DNA of 64,000 nt. Origin: Clitopilus passeckerianus (lineage: Eukaryota; Basidiomycota; Agaricomycetes; Agaricales; Entolomataceae). The stretch lies in the NCBI GenBank assembly GCA_944990035.1, contig CALYLX010000150.1, positions 806,001 to 870,000 on the forward strand, read 5' to 3'. Position numbers and translations under genes: made by a program. Shown piece by piece: positions 44,512 to 56,457 of this stretch. The notes beneath the pieces were generated by a model. It was not told where the DNA came from. It saw nothing but the letters and a program-made list of their open reading frames with translations, and searched no databases. Position 1 is the stretch's first letter. The number at the start of each line of letters is the position of its first letter.

Positions 44512-47298
44512 ACGGTTTAATTCGCGGGATGGGAAAAATACTTCTGGATTCGTTCGGCCATTGACATTTTACTATGTTGTAAGGACAGCTTGCTCATTGA
44601 CAATTACTTATCACGGCTACTGTCATTCTCTTTACTGCCCACCCTATATCCCTTGTACACACTGGTTGGCACGTTAATGCATTTTATATGATTATGACTA
44701 TAGCAATTGTCTTGCATATTCCTTCAATTGCTGCACCCATGTTAGTTCATTAAATGGAAGACCGGGTGACGTGAGTGGCTGTATTCAAGCGCTCGTCAAA
44801 AAAGTAGGTCGGTCATCAAACGTAATTTTGGACGTTTCCTGCTGATGTGTTAGGTTGGGCGCCTTCATTCAATCGTCGTGGTCCTGCCTTCTTTAAGAGA
44901 GCATTCGGTTGAAATCAGGGTTGCTAAGTGCAGCACGGCCCGTTTGACGTCAACTGTGCTATGTCAGATTGGAGGACCCTTCAACGTTTCAAGAAGTATT
45001 TCTCTTGCATCCTCTCATCCATACATTCTGTTAATTGGACCCTCACTATTCCATCGGCCTACTCAAGTCTCTATGGGATTTTCACGGACTACGGCCTGGG
45101 CCACGCCCTCAGGAGTATTTGAATTCGACAAGTTCAACAAGGGTGTCCAAGAGTGGCGAATACAGCGGCGCAGGGAGTCAACTTGTTTCAAGGCTGGAAA
45201 TGTAGTTGTTCCCCTTCATTTTATGTGAACCCCAGAGAATCAGATCAGAAAGCGATTCAATTTGGAAAGTCGAAGAATTTTGGTGCCTTTGGGGCTCCCA
45301 AATCCAGCTTGCGGGACGATCCTCAATGTTCTGCAGGTTAGCCCTGCAGGTGCCTCTGTTCATCCATCGGCCCACAGATGTAGCCTGCACAACTCCATTC
45401 CGCGTTTGCAAATTCGGGTGTTCGAGGCAGAAGTTTGGAGAGATCCGAAGCCTACGAGAATCAAGCACAGGGGCTCAACTGATCTTTTGAAAATCGATTA
45501 AAATCGTGTGGAAATTTCAGGAAATTTGCAGGGGACACCAAGCGGCAGTCCGGTCGGCTTTCCAGTGCGATGCAAGTCAGGTGCCTGAGAAACCTACGGT
45601 GACTAAGCGTAAAGATGGAATTCCAAGTCCGTGACGGGCCGTTCGATGTTCTTCCCCATCCGTCTGCCACATACAAGCTACAGCAACCATACAGCGTAAC
45701 TCCACTCAATTGAATACTCTGCCTACGCTTGTCAGCTGCCTTGGTTCTTGGCCTTTCAGGAAGCTGGTATAGAAATTAAACATTGCAGTACCGGGTGACT
45801 GTCTACTACATTTTGGCTAGAGCGGCCCCGACGCCTCGTGGGTCTGGTCTCGTGGATGATACTCAAGTGATACTCTAGAATGACCCTGTCTACGGACAGT
45901 AGGGTCTAGGGGTTTCGCAAAACAGACAGCTCTGTGAACGCGACTCAGTGTCTATTTTCTCGCCTGGCGATGTGGCTTACAGCCCATGGGAAATCTCTGA
46001 GAACTTCAGGGTAGACTGAGATCTCACCTGACATCATCATCCATCAGTCTCTTTCAAGTTGGTGGCGCGAAAACCCTGGAAACCGCCTCAACGCGCTCAC
46101 AGACGCGACTAGGGCGCGAGACAGCTCGGACGGATACATCTGCTCATCGGGCTTTGAGAGATGTTCAATCATGTTGCTTCACGCATGGTTGTGGGTCTTC
46201 TGGAAACTCACCCATCATGGATCCGTCGTGAATGGTGGCGCATTGTACGTTATGTTGGTGCAAGCACACACTAGGTCCTCGGCTTTTGCAAACAGTGATA
46301 GCAAACCAGCGCAGGAATGTATGTAAGTAATCTATTGATCCAGGGGATTATCAGTAACCTGAGTAGTCTTACTAGTACATGCCGGGCTGTGGGGGTAACT
46401 TGCCGATGTGTATTCAGTAATCATTGGACGTTAACACTCTATTTGCCAAGCAGGAAATGGTCTCAAGGGTCCGTCGAGGGAGAATCATCTACTGAAGACC
46501 GATGAGCCTGGGACCGATCGTTCATTTGCGACCCTCCACCAAATCTTTGACCTTGAATTGCAGGGCGGGTACAATCTTGCAGCGTTCGTACAATCGCATC
46601 CGCGGCACAATCGCAACGGGATTGAATTCCTTTGGGAGGTCCGACTGTGTTTATTGGGTCTAGCTTTCTAGGTCCAAGGCACACTGGGCTGTTCGTCGCA
46701 ATATGTCGGACGAACAGATGTGGCCAGTGCAGTCGTAGGTGTAGCAACCTCTGGCTGGTGAGAAGAAATCAAGCTACGCTTAGATCAGAATGTCGGCAAT
46801 TGCCCCACCTCGACAAATACTCCTCGCTTTTGCCGGTGTGACTCACGAAGATTCGCCGAAGGAGCCTCGTCACAGATCACGCCCGGTAGAAACGGCATAA
46901 GTCTGGCTCAATCGAGGGCTTGGAAAATGCTCCTTCTTCGCCTTGAAGGAAGGGAGAATTTTGACGATGACTTCAAGGTGTGGGGTAGAATAACCGTGGG
47001 TTTTCCCTCTGACGTTCCCTAGGGCGCTGAAACCAGCCTAGTGGCGGGTGATGCGGGAAGCAAGATTAAGTATCCGAATTGGTTATCCCCGAGTTGGTAC
47101 CTTTTTCAGCTTCGCCCCCTTAGGGTCGATCATCTGCCCACGGCACCAATACTCTACATAAACGAGAAGTTCTCGTTATGGCGGCTCAAGAATCGGTAGC
47201 AAGCCCATCTTTCGTTTATATAGTTTTGACTTTACGCTTCCGTGCCGCCCTTGTGCGTTCTCCGGTCGTTTCCCCGCACTCACCATCCCGCAAAATCG
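44512..47298. other. 2.8 kb with no recognisable gene
   Basis: Longest stretch without a supported gene. Open frames up to 116 codons (44878-45228 +) occur, but none looks conserved. A few pieces, e.g. DLELQGGYNLAAFVQSHP at about 46540 (+), have a coding-like look and could be relics. No terminal repeats, no reverse transcriptase or transposase motifs and no tRNA were seen. The last 150 bp hold the promoter of the sugar transporter. Confidence 0.5.
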
Positions 47299-49715
47299 AT
47301 GGCTCCCCCGGAATGGACAATCGTAGACTTCATCCACACTGGACCTTGGTGGAAAAATAGAGGTGAGTAATTATTGTTAGATCAATACAGCCCTCACCTA
47401 ACGGAAACGCACCCAAGGAATCCTCATCCTCAATCTATGGCTCATACTTCCACTACTGACCTCCACGGTCAACGGTCTTAATTCGTCGTTGACCAATGGT
47501 AAGCACTGTGTCGCGTGATTCACCATTCGCGCTCACCCTCACGTTTGTTTCTCCAGGCTTGCAAATTATACCTGCATGGCAGGAGTACTATCAGCACCCT
47601 AGTGGGAAGATGCTAGGTATGACAGACCCCATTTACATTCTAAGATAATTGGTTTACGCGTGCTACTACCAGGCCTGCTGAACGCCGCTCAAAGTATTGG
47701 TTGCATAGCAGTACGTACTTAACTTCAAAGCATCAACCTGCCACGACTGACTCAGCTCCACATAGGCTCTTCCTTTTGCGCCGTTCGTGGCGGATGGCCT
47801 GGGTCGTCGATCAAGTTTATTCATCGGCTCCTTGATCATGCTTGCTGGCGTTGGACTCCAGACGGCCTCGAAGTCGGTGCCAGTATTTATTGCTGCGAGG
47901 ATCATCAGTACGTCCCTCGCCCTCATCCGAGCCACATGTTTCCGAACTCATCGTGATTCAGTGGGTATGGGTTTGGAATTCTGCAACAATTCCGCGCCTC
48001 TTCTTCTCATCGAGCTGTCATATCCGACACAGGTTGGTATTCAATCATTTAAAGGTGGTCATTGATACTTACCATGCATATCTAGCGGGGCAAAATCACG
48101 TCCATCTTCAACTCAAGCTGGTATCTTGGAAGTATCATCTCTGCATGGGTGAGATCTTTAACTACATCCAGTTTCTGTTCGGTGTTAATCGCACATGTAG
48201 ATTTGCTTCGGCGCCTATGATCGAGCCCAAGCTAGTGAATGGTCATTCCGTGTACCCACACTAGTTCAGGCCGTTCTCCCACTTCTTCAAGTAGCATTGA
48301 TCTGGTAAGCTAGTCCCACAGTTCCCCGGTCTTGCATGTGGCTAACCTCAACGCAGGTTCATTCCAGAGAGTCCTCGTTTTCTCGTGTCGAAGGGCTATG
48401 AGGGGAAGGCTGCCGCCATCCTTGCAAAGTATCACGCCAATGGAGGGGATGAACGCGACCCCCTCGTCGTTTTCGAACTCGCCCAAATCCGACATGCCAT
48501 CAGGATGGAAGAGGACGTCAATAAGACGACCTCATACTCTTCGCTTTTCTCGACACCTGGCAACAGGAGGCGGATGAGGTTGATTTTTGCCATCGCCATG
48601 TTCTCTCAATGGAGGTGAGAAATTTCCAGCGCACTTGATAATTCTATTCTAACCTGCATACAGTGGGAATGGTCTGGTTTCTTACTACATCAACTTGATC
48701 TTGGAAGGTGTTGGAATTACGGACACTAAGACAAAGGTTTGTGGTCCCCAGGTCTGATCCCTGCTACGCCCTAACCCAAAGGATTAGGCTAGTATTAACG
48801 GAGGCTTGCAAATCTTCAACCTAGTCATGGCAATCGGCGCATCGCTACTCGTTGACTGGGTCGGTCGCCGGAAACTCTTCCTTACATCGAATACGGGAAT
48901 GTTCTTCAGTAAGTTGCCCTCGTATACCCGCCAGCATTCTGCTGACTCTCGAGGTAGCCTTCAGCGCTTGGACCGTAACCAATGCGCTCTACGTGAATTT
49001 ACAAAATACTGCAGCTGCTAAAGGTCAGTAATACTTCCCTTGAACCCGTACGCCTGAAGATTCTCATGGTCTCTGCAGCAACCATTCCGCTCATTTTCAT
49101 TTTCTATTTTTTCTATGATATCGCCTACACTCCACTTCTTGTTACCTACACCCTGGAAATCTTGCCATATAAAATTAGGGCAAAGGGCTTCGCTCTTATG
49201 GTCAGTTGGCCTTGCTGCTTTTTGTTCAAGTGACCACGCTCTGACAGTACTATCCTTTGCAGAACCTTGTCACCATGTTAACCGTAGCATTTAACCAGTT
49301 CATCAATCCTGTCGCTATCGACGGTATCGGGTGGCGCTACTACGTCGTCTACTGTGGCTGGTTGATCATCGAATTGGTGTTCGTTGTAGTCTTCCTCGTT
49401 GAGACTAAGGGTGAGTGATTTTTATCTGCTCGAGAAGCTGCTTGTCTAAAACGAGCTACAGGGCGCACTTTGGAGGAAACCGCTGCCATTTTCGACGGAG
49501 ACCAACAACAACAAGATTTGCTTGCTATGGGCGGTGAAGCCGCAACGATGACCATGGAAAGCAGACATATCGTCGACCTTGATCGATCTGCCTCGCTCAA
49601 ACAAGAAAAGAGCCATCACTCCCGCCAGTTAGAGTATGTTGAAATGCGCTCACGACCAGTGTCCCGAGCAGATTCTGACATCTTCGCTGATCCATTACGA
49701 CCGCGAGCTCTGTAA
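47299..49715 (+). CDS. MFS sugar transporter (lactose permease/hexose transporter type)
   Basis: A 12-helix proton-linked or facilitative sugar carrier of the plasma membrane. It starts MAPPEWTIVDFIHTGPWWKN, then GILILNLWLILPLLTSTVNG (helix 1). The signature motifs are present: FVADGLGRRSSLFIGSLIM (GRR between helices 2 and 3), RGKITSIFNSSWYLGSI, WFIPESPRFLVSKG (the PESPR motif), DWVGRRKLFLTSNTGMFF, LEILPYKIRAKGFALMN and VFLVETKGRTLEETAAIF (PETKG-like, here VETKG). The central QWSGNGLVSYYINLILEGVG matches the sugar-binding QQxxGxxxxxYY helix in modified form. The cytosolic tail is Ser/Gln-rich. At least ten introns. It is close to lactose-permease-like fungal MFS members; the sugar is not determined. 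Confidence 0.87.
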
Positions 49716-49924
49716 AATCGTTCTTACATATCTCTTCTTGATCCTCTTTGTATGTTAGGTGTATCATTATTGTTTACATATACACATCCTGTCGTTTTAT
49801 TATTCTCTCGGGCTGTATTTCTTATACACATACTGGTGTTGGATGGTCTTGAAAAATACATGTATAACATCCCAAATATCTAACTTATCCGTTACAGAAT
49901 CAATCACTAGGAATGATTAATTGA

Positions 49925-52546
49925 TTAAGTAGTGATCCATACCCCCACATGATGTGGAGAACAAGGAAAAACTCCCCATCCCCGGTCGTCAATGCACATC
50001 TCTTCATTAGGCTCCAGGGCATTATGAAATTTCCGTTTTGCATGTTCCTAGATGCGAAAGGTTATTCTGTCGCACGACCCTTTTACCAAGGTACAACGTA
50101 CCATCCCGATATTCATACGAACGGTCCGCTTTCTGCACGAGAATTAGATGACTAGTCTGGAGCAGACATCAGCGGCGAGAAGCATACTCACGGCATCTCT
50201 GGAGTAAGATTATCTATGACAACCGCACATCCTTTATGGGTGGCATCTCCCATACGAACAAACCCAATGCAGTTGCGATCGGAGAAATAGTCTTGAGTTT
50301 GCCCGTAAGCGAACATTTTCCGAGCTTTGATTAATTCGAAGAGCCTCTTTGCGATCTTTTCGTCATAGCACTCTCTGTTTGGATATAGATCACCGTAGAA
50401 AACACAACTAGATTTCGAGGAAATAGCATTAGTCGGCCGGAACTAAATTACTATTGGCAGGCTCACGGGTATCCTTTACCATGCAGTAAAATGAATGCAT
50501 ATGCTTGCAGCTTGAAATTGTGGTCAACCTATCCGAGATTGCGTTAGAGAACTCGGAAAAAAAGACGATTGTATTTGCCTGACCCAGCTTTCGAGAGTCT
50601 GACCAATCACCTGTCAAAAGTAAGCATATCCACAGCCATAATGAGTAGATCAAGGGGGCTCACTGTACTATGCAAATTGATTGATAAGTATCAGCTTATT
50701 CGAAATGGTGCTCGACGGTGACGTACTCATGGTTGTCGACAAAGGTGACAGAGTCATTTGGCCGCAGTTCAAGAAGGCTACCCCTGAAGATTGTCCGGAG
50801 GTCAAACTTCGCGCCGAGTTTACAAGCTCTTGCGAAATTCATGTGAAGCGGGACATCGAAAAAAGCCGTCTGGAGTCGGATGCATTTAGGCGCATAATTT
50901 GATTGAGGAACGGCATTACCTCTCCTTTAAACGCCTTTACATATGTGACTATGTGCCGTGCACTACACGTGAGTTGTCAGATTGGCAGGTACCTGAGGAT
51001 TATTGATTAGATACCTCTGAGACCAGCACTCCGCTAAAGACAACTAGTCACTTATCACACGTATAATAAAAGCGGAGTTACATACCTACAGAAAACAACG
51101 AAGGGTTTGAACGTTGGCGGGTCGCTTGAATCTTGTCCCATATGGCGCGTGAGATTACTGTAACCTAAATGGTGTCTCTGACTTACGAAGGAACAAAGAA
51201 ACTGCCTATCTATATGCTTGATGGCATCGAGCCTAAAGCCAGATGCCCCGGTTGTCTGTCTTAAATATGAGTTGGGTGTGTCGACTCGAGCCGAATATTT
51301 GCATTAACCTCTAAGATCCAAGGCCCCCAGTTGAGGAAGTCTTCGCTCACTTTAGGGTGACGGTGGTCGATCTACCGCCTGTATAAGTCCAAGAGCCACC
51401 TAAGATGGTAAATAACCCAACATCTGCTCCGAGAAGATAATCGTAGTTTCCGAGTTCCTTATCCACATGAGCAGACCAGCCTTTATGATTTCCGCCGGTA
51501 ATTCGGAAGATCGTGTTGGATTTTGTCTTGTGGTCCCAATCAACGCCTTTCCTTCGTAGATCAGACCTGGAAACTCAATATCAAAGTAAGGGAGCAGGAA
51601 CTACCTGTGAAATGCTCTTGTGTCCATCGAAGGGCACTGTACTGAAGCAACCGCCAGCATTAAATTAATTTCCGTTGATGCATCAAAAGTTTATTTACTT
51701 TCCGTCGACCAGGGAAGTCGTAAGCTGTCCAGCCCTTTAAGTTTTACAGCTTAACAATTGGCGCGCAATGAAAATGGAATAAGTTTTGGTACACACATCG
51801 ATTAATCGCTCTGAGCCAATAGCCTTGCGCCGATCGGTGGACTTCACAGGGACAGCAGGGAATGTCTCCACTCTATCGGCTCCCATTTTATGCTGTGAAG
51901 CCGTCGTCACACCACGTCGGCGAGAAATATTCTTGACCTACATTTATGACTGCATCAATCAGAACATCGATCTTGTGTCTTTTAGCAGCATCGCAGGCGG
52001 AGAGTAGCTCCTGTTTTGAGCCCCATCTTGTGGACATACCACCCTTCTGGTCGAATTCGCCGAGGTCCCACTAACCGGACAACGTGGACATTAGATATTA
52101 TGCAAATAACTCAAGAAGGATGTACCAGGTCGTATGCATCGTAGCCACGACCATCCTGTGGTAGAGCTCAGTAAAATCGAATGCAAATTTGGATGTATGC
52201 GGTCTGCCTTAGCTGCGGCCTTATTCGGTGGAGGAAGCCAAATTTGTGTGAAGCCTGCACTTTCTAGTTGTGGTATCTCGCTTTCAAAGTGCTTCCACCA
52301 GCTCAGTTGATCGTGTAAGGCATCCCAGGTAAAGAACTGAAGCTGCTATCCTATCAGCTTCTATTCAAGCACAGGAGTAGACGGTGGTTTGAAGGTCACC
52401 ATAAGAGGATTGTCATTGCTTTCTGGACCAAGCCTCATGCGCAAGAGAGCTGGCTTGACCTCTTCGGACGTAAAAAGCTTAGAGAACCAAGAATTCAGTT
52501 TGGAAAGCATGGTTGCAGCCTTTGGAGTGGGCGAAAGAGCTGTCAA
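49925..52546 (-). CDS. Intracellular alpha-amylase (GH13, no signal peptide)
   Basis: Splicing many short introns restores a full GH13 barrel: LQFFTWDALHDQLSWWKHFE, FTQIWLPPPNKAAAK, RGYDAYDLWDLGEFDQKGGM, KIDVLIDAVINHK, NTIFRITGGNHKGWSAHVDK and GASGFRLDAIKHIDRQF, with the nucleophile Asp in GFRLDAIKH. AECWSQ carries the acid/base Glu, and NDSVTFVDNHDTVIGQTLES the third catalytic Asp. CVFYGDLYPNRECYDEKIAK and RGWGVFPCSPHHVGVWITT complete it. The N-terminus (MTALSPTPKAATMLSKLNSW) has no signal peptide, so the enzyme should be cytosolic. This fits the fungal intracellular GH13_5 group, some members of which affect alpha-glucan or glycogen metabolism. About 15 introns, some under 50 bp. No lesion was found, but one intron border near 51150 is unresolved. 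Confidence 0.82.
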
Positions 52547-52968
52547 TGCACGCTCTGGCTCCAGCTAAGCCAAGGGGTTGGTGATTGAGGATTGAAACCC
52601 CGAAGCGGATCATTCCGGTTAGAGTATATAGTGCTTTCATGGTATTTTTTCAACCTTCAGATCCCGGCCTACGCAGCACCAACTTACTCTTCTGTCGGCG
52701 TTTTGCTGTTCAATTGGACATGGTCACGGTGTAACTCTTCATTCTCTTGCGGTGGTCGCGAGTAAACAGCCTCCTTAATCGCTCCAATCACGATATTACC
52801 TACGTCGAGAGGAGTTTCATGATGTGGCGACAACTTTTCTGGGCTTTCATGCTTGTACTTGTGGATTACTGGGTCTACTCATACAGGATTCATAGGGATC
52901 GCATTGTATCGTAACAACATAATGAAATATCTCATGATAACATAAAGTTAGATTTGCACAGTAAATAC
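52547..52968. other. Intergenic region
   Basis: About 420 bp between the amylase start and the 3' end of the coiled-coil gene. It presumably contains the amylase promoter. No gene is seen. Confidence 0.4.
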
Positions 52969-55105
52969 TCATCGTCGGCCAGGTGCAAAACTAGTCGTCA
53001 GCATCCTGTTCATACTGCCTGCTACACTGCCTGCGAGTGATCTGTGCGGGATGTTGGTAGTTTTGACTGGTGAGAGCACAGTTGGTATGTCTAAACCGCC
53101 AGTATCCTGAACAAATATGAGTGTATGGTTTGTTGAATTCCAAGCAATTATGCTCACCGTTCCAAGGCCACCAAAGTTGAAGGTAGAGCTTCCAGGTACT
53201 GGAGGGAATACATTAATCTTCCTCTTCTTCTTTCTTGGCGCTTCCTCCTCCACTTCCTCCGTTGGTGCTCGAGAACCTTGTTCAGATTTGTCCTGCCCCT
53301 TCCCGTTTCTCCCTAGATCTTCTGCCTCGTCTTTCTTCCCAGCTTTCTTGCGGGCACCAGAGCTTTTGGTTCTGTTCGGTGCAGGAGTAGGCTCCTCGAC
53401 AAGTTCAACGTCGCTATCGCGAGCGGCTTCTGCTTTCCTTTTAGCTCCTCGTTTCTTCACTGGTTGCTCCTCAACCTCCACTTCTGACTCTTCGGCTGCC
53501 GCCGTCGCCTTCCCTTTCCCCTTCCCGCCTTCTCCTTCTTGGGCTGCTCGTCATCTGAGACCGAGGCCACCGAAGGAGGGGCGGTCTCTTTCCTGCTGCG
53601 GGGTTTTCGTTGGTTGGATGGACCAGCTTCAGCATTTTCAGTAGCTACTGCTTTGCGCGACTTCGGGGCTGCTTTGGTAGGTTTCTGCTTAGCCTTAGGT
53701 GTAGCTTGTTCTTCGTCGTCATGGATGCTAGCTATTCTGGCTTCCTCAGCTTCATGCTGTTTCTGTGTGAGAATGAGTAAATGTTGAAGAAAACAAATGG
53801 AGCCAACTCACCTCTCGCTCATCCTCAAGCTGTTTTCTAATTTTGTCTAGCTGTTTCAACGCTTTTGACAATTCCTTTTCTTTGTCTGCCAACTCCTCCT
53901 TCAGAGCAGAAGTGTCCTGAGCATAGGTTAGGTCTGTAACTCTTTAATAATATAGTGTTCTCTCACCTCTTCAAGTTCCTGCTGTGACTCGAGTTTTGCA
54001 ATTCGTTTCCGGGCTTTGTTGAGCTCCTTCTGGGATCTCTCACTCTCCACTTGGTAGTTCTCGGCCTCAGCCTGCAAAAGTTAATATCCGAAACTGTTGA
54101 AAGCAAGAAAAAAGCCCACACCTGTGCCTCCACAAGGGCTTCTTGAGCCTTTTGATACCTCTTCCTGACCTTTTCAACTTGACTGTCCTTGTCTCCTTTG
54201 CCTCTTCTAACTGTTCCTTCAATTCACCAACTTGCACCTCGAGTGCTGTCCTTTTCTTTCTCTCCTTCTCAGCCTCCGTTCCGCCTTTGGTTTCCAGGTT
54301 CTGCCATTTCTCCAATTGCCGGCGTAGATCAGCCACCGTACGTTTAGCCTCGTCGGTAGCGCGCTCTAAGTCGGTCATTTTAGTTCTTTCGCCCTCGAGC
54401 TGCAGTTCTGCCCGTGTGGCCTTTGATTCCATCGAATTGAAGGAACTTTGTAGATTTGCGAGTTCTTCGCGAAGTTGAGCAACCTCTTCCTGTGACAAAT
54501 GAATAATCAGTGATGTTCGGACATTGCGATGTGAGACGTACCTCGAGTCCTTCCCTTTCTTGCTCACCTGCGGCACGTTCATTCTCTCTCGCTTTGATAC
54601 GAGCTATAAAATCCGCATTTTTGGCCGTGAGGCGACGTAGCTCACCCTCATACTCCCGTACCAGTTCTTCTCTCTCTTCTTCCAGCTCCGCTATTCGATC
54701 CTCTAATTCCCCTTCACGAGCTTGGAATGTCGTGATTCTGTAATCCCGTTGAAGTATCTTAATCTTCTCTATCCTCTGCCCATCCTGTAGTTCCAGTAGA
54801 TTCTGCCTTTCTTTATAGAGATCGAGTGTATTCCTGAGCTGTACGACACGGTGACATGATTGAAGGACATCGCATCCCTGTCGCCATTCGGATTTCTCAA
54901 GAGCCCAGCTCTCCTGCATGTCAAGAATGGCCTGTTTGGCTCTATCCTGTTCTTGCTGAAGTTCTGCGCCCAATTTCGAGTTCGTGAATTCCAGTATTTT
55001 ATTTCGCCGAACGAGATCCTCAATTTGGTCCTGGTTCGCGGTTTCCAATGAAGGAGGAGCTGTCCTGAGAGGAGTCTTCCCTCTTGGACTTCGAGGTACT
55101 AAGCT
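52969..55105 (-). CDS. Long coiled-coil protein with basic C-terminus; one frame break
   Basis: The preferred start is MSLVPRSPRGKTPLRTAPPS at 55105; an ATG at 55183 is also in frame. About 400 residues of heptad-type coiled coil follow, e.g. LEDRIAELEEEREELVREYE, VAQLREELANLQSSFNSMES, RTVADLRRQLEKWQNLE and LSKALKQLDKIRKQLEDERE. A basic, acidic and Ala/Pro-rich region comes next, with PRKKKRKINVFPPVPG as a clear nuclear-localisation-like sequence. The end reads FNFGGLGT, DTGGLDIPTVLSPVKTTNIP and MLTTSFAPGRR. I do not recognise a named family; a nuclear, kinetochore or spindle role is only a guess. Between KKEKAG and GKGKATAAAEESEVEVEEQ the frame changes by one base in a G-rich run near 53520, so the annotation needs a frame break there. 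It is divergent from the Gly/Met-rich gene. Confidence 0.65.
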
Positions 55106-55270
55106 CATTGGGAAATATCGATAGCAGATATTAGGCGCCTGTGCCGTGAGCAGAATGTCGGTTGATGTGGGACAAGTCGACAAACCGTGAATTCACGCGT
55201 CGTTGATGCAAGTGACCGCGACAACAGTCCGCACGTGCTTACTCGTTAACCAGCCAATTCCTTGAGCCTC

Positions 55271-56343
55271 ATGGCCCCCGGCAGACCAGCCAAAGTTATC
55301 ACTATCAAGGCACCCCGACACAATGCACAAAGGATAGGAACGAAGCTTGGAGGCGAAATCAAGAGACTTTCAAAAGAACAGAAGATAAGAACGGAGATTT
55401 ATCAACCAAGTCAGGAAATTGTGCAGGCTGTGGTATGACTCTCTTCATTTCTGAGGCCAATAGTGTATTTGACCTGCTCTGAAGGAAAGTGCCTCAGAAT
55501 GGAACTCTCTTCTAATATCAGCTCGTGCTGAACGTGGGCCTCAATGGGATGTCGGAACTCAACAGTGCGTTTTTTGTTTTTAAAACTATTCTGCAGTAGC
55601 TAAATGACTGACTTACTTTCCTCAGATTTCTCGTGGACAAATATTCAGAGTTGTACTATGACCCAACACCACTCCAGGAGGCTGCCAAGAAGCAACTTGA
55701 CGAGGAAAGAGGAGAAAGCGGCGAAGACGCCAAAGAATCCCAGCAACCACCCCATCCCCACTCTGCTGTACCTCCACAAATGCACCATAGCAGTTCTCGA
55801 CACCACACACCTCGTCGGGACCAAGATTTCCACCCACACCACCCCATGGGTCCACCAATGCACGACTCACCTGTCAGACACCATCCACCTCCCGTGAACT
55901 ACAATTACCCACAGACACCAGGTATGCGAGGTCCACCACCACAGATGGCGAGACCGTTCCCTGGCCATGGTGGGCCGCCGGGAGGACCCCCGTTCAATCC
56001 TGGGCCACCGAACCAATTTTTCGGCGGTGAAGGTGCATCTCCCATGAGGATGAACACAATGGGTGGGATGGGCATGATGGATCATGGTATGGGAAGTCCT
56101 ATTGGCAGAGGTATGGGTGGGGGCGGTATGTCACCTATGACTATGGGAATGGGGATGGGAGGTGGAGGAGGTCCTGGAATAGGTGGTGGCATGAGCCCTA
56201 TGGCTGGTATGGGTGGAGGAATGGGAGGTGGCATGAACCCTATGGCTGGTATGGGCGGAGGAATGGGAGGCATGCCGGGCATGAATCTCGATTCCAGAGG
56301 TATACCACGGGGAATGGGAGACGATGCCTTTGCCATGCGTTGA
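55271..56343 (+). CDS. Gly/Met/Pro/His-rich protein of unknown function
   Basis: Exon 1 begins MAPGRPAKVITIKAPRHNAQ and ends IYQPSQEIVQAV. Exon 2, in frame, reads ESASEWNSLLISARAERGPQ and WDVGTQ, and exon 3 continues FLVDKYSELYYDPTPLQEAA. This N-terminal part of about 110 residues looks like a folded, conserved domain. The rest is low complexity: His/Pro-rich (about 70 residues), then Gly/Pro, then more than 80 residues with Gly and Met in repeats such as GGMSPMAGMGGGMGGGMNP, ending RGIPRGMGDDAFAMR. No membrane segment or signal peptide. I do not recognise a family. The low-complexity tail may promote assembly or RNA-associated condensates, but that is a guess. It shares a short divergent promoter with the coiled-coil gene. 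Confidence 0.65.
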
Positions 56344-56457
56344 ACCCTTTATACGCTTTCACACATACTGTTCTCTGTATTTTGTTGTATTCTAGAATGG
56401 ACAACCGTTTTCATACTCGTAGAAGGATTGTGCGACATAGTTGGCCAAAGTAATTTA

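Noticed and set aside
56082..56336. Pro/Ile-rich minus-strand frame
   Set aside because: It is the reverse reading of the Gly/Met repeat of the plus-strand gene.
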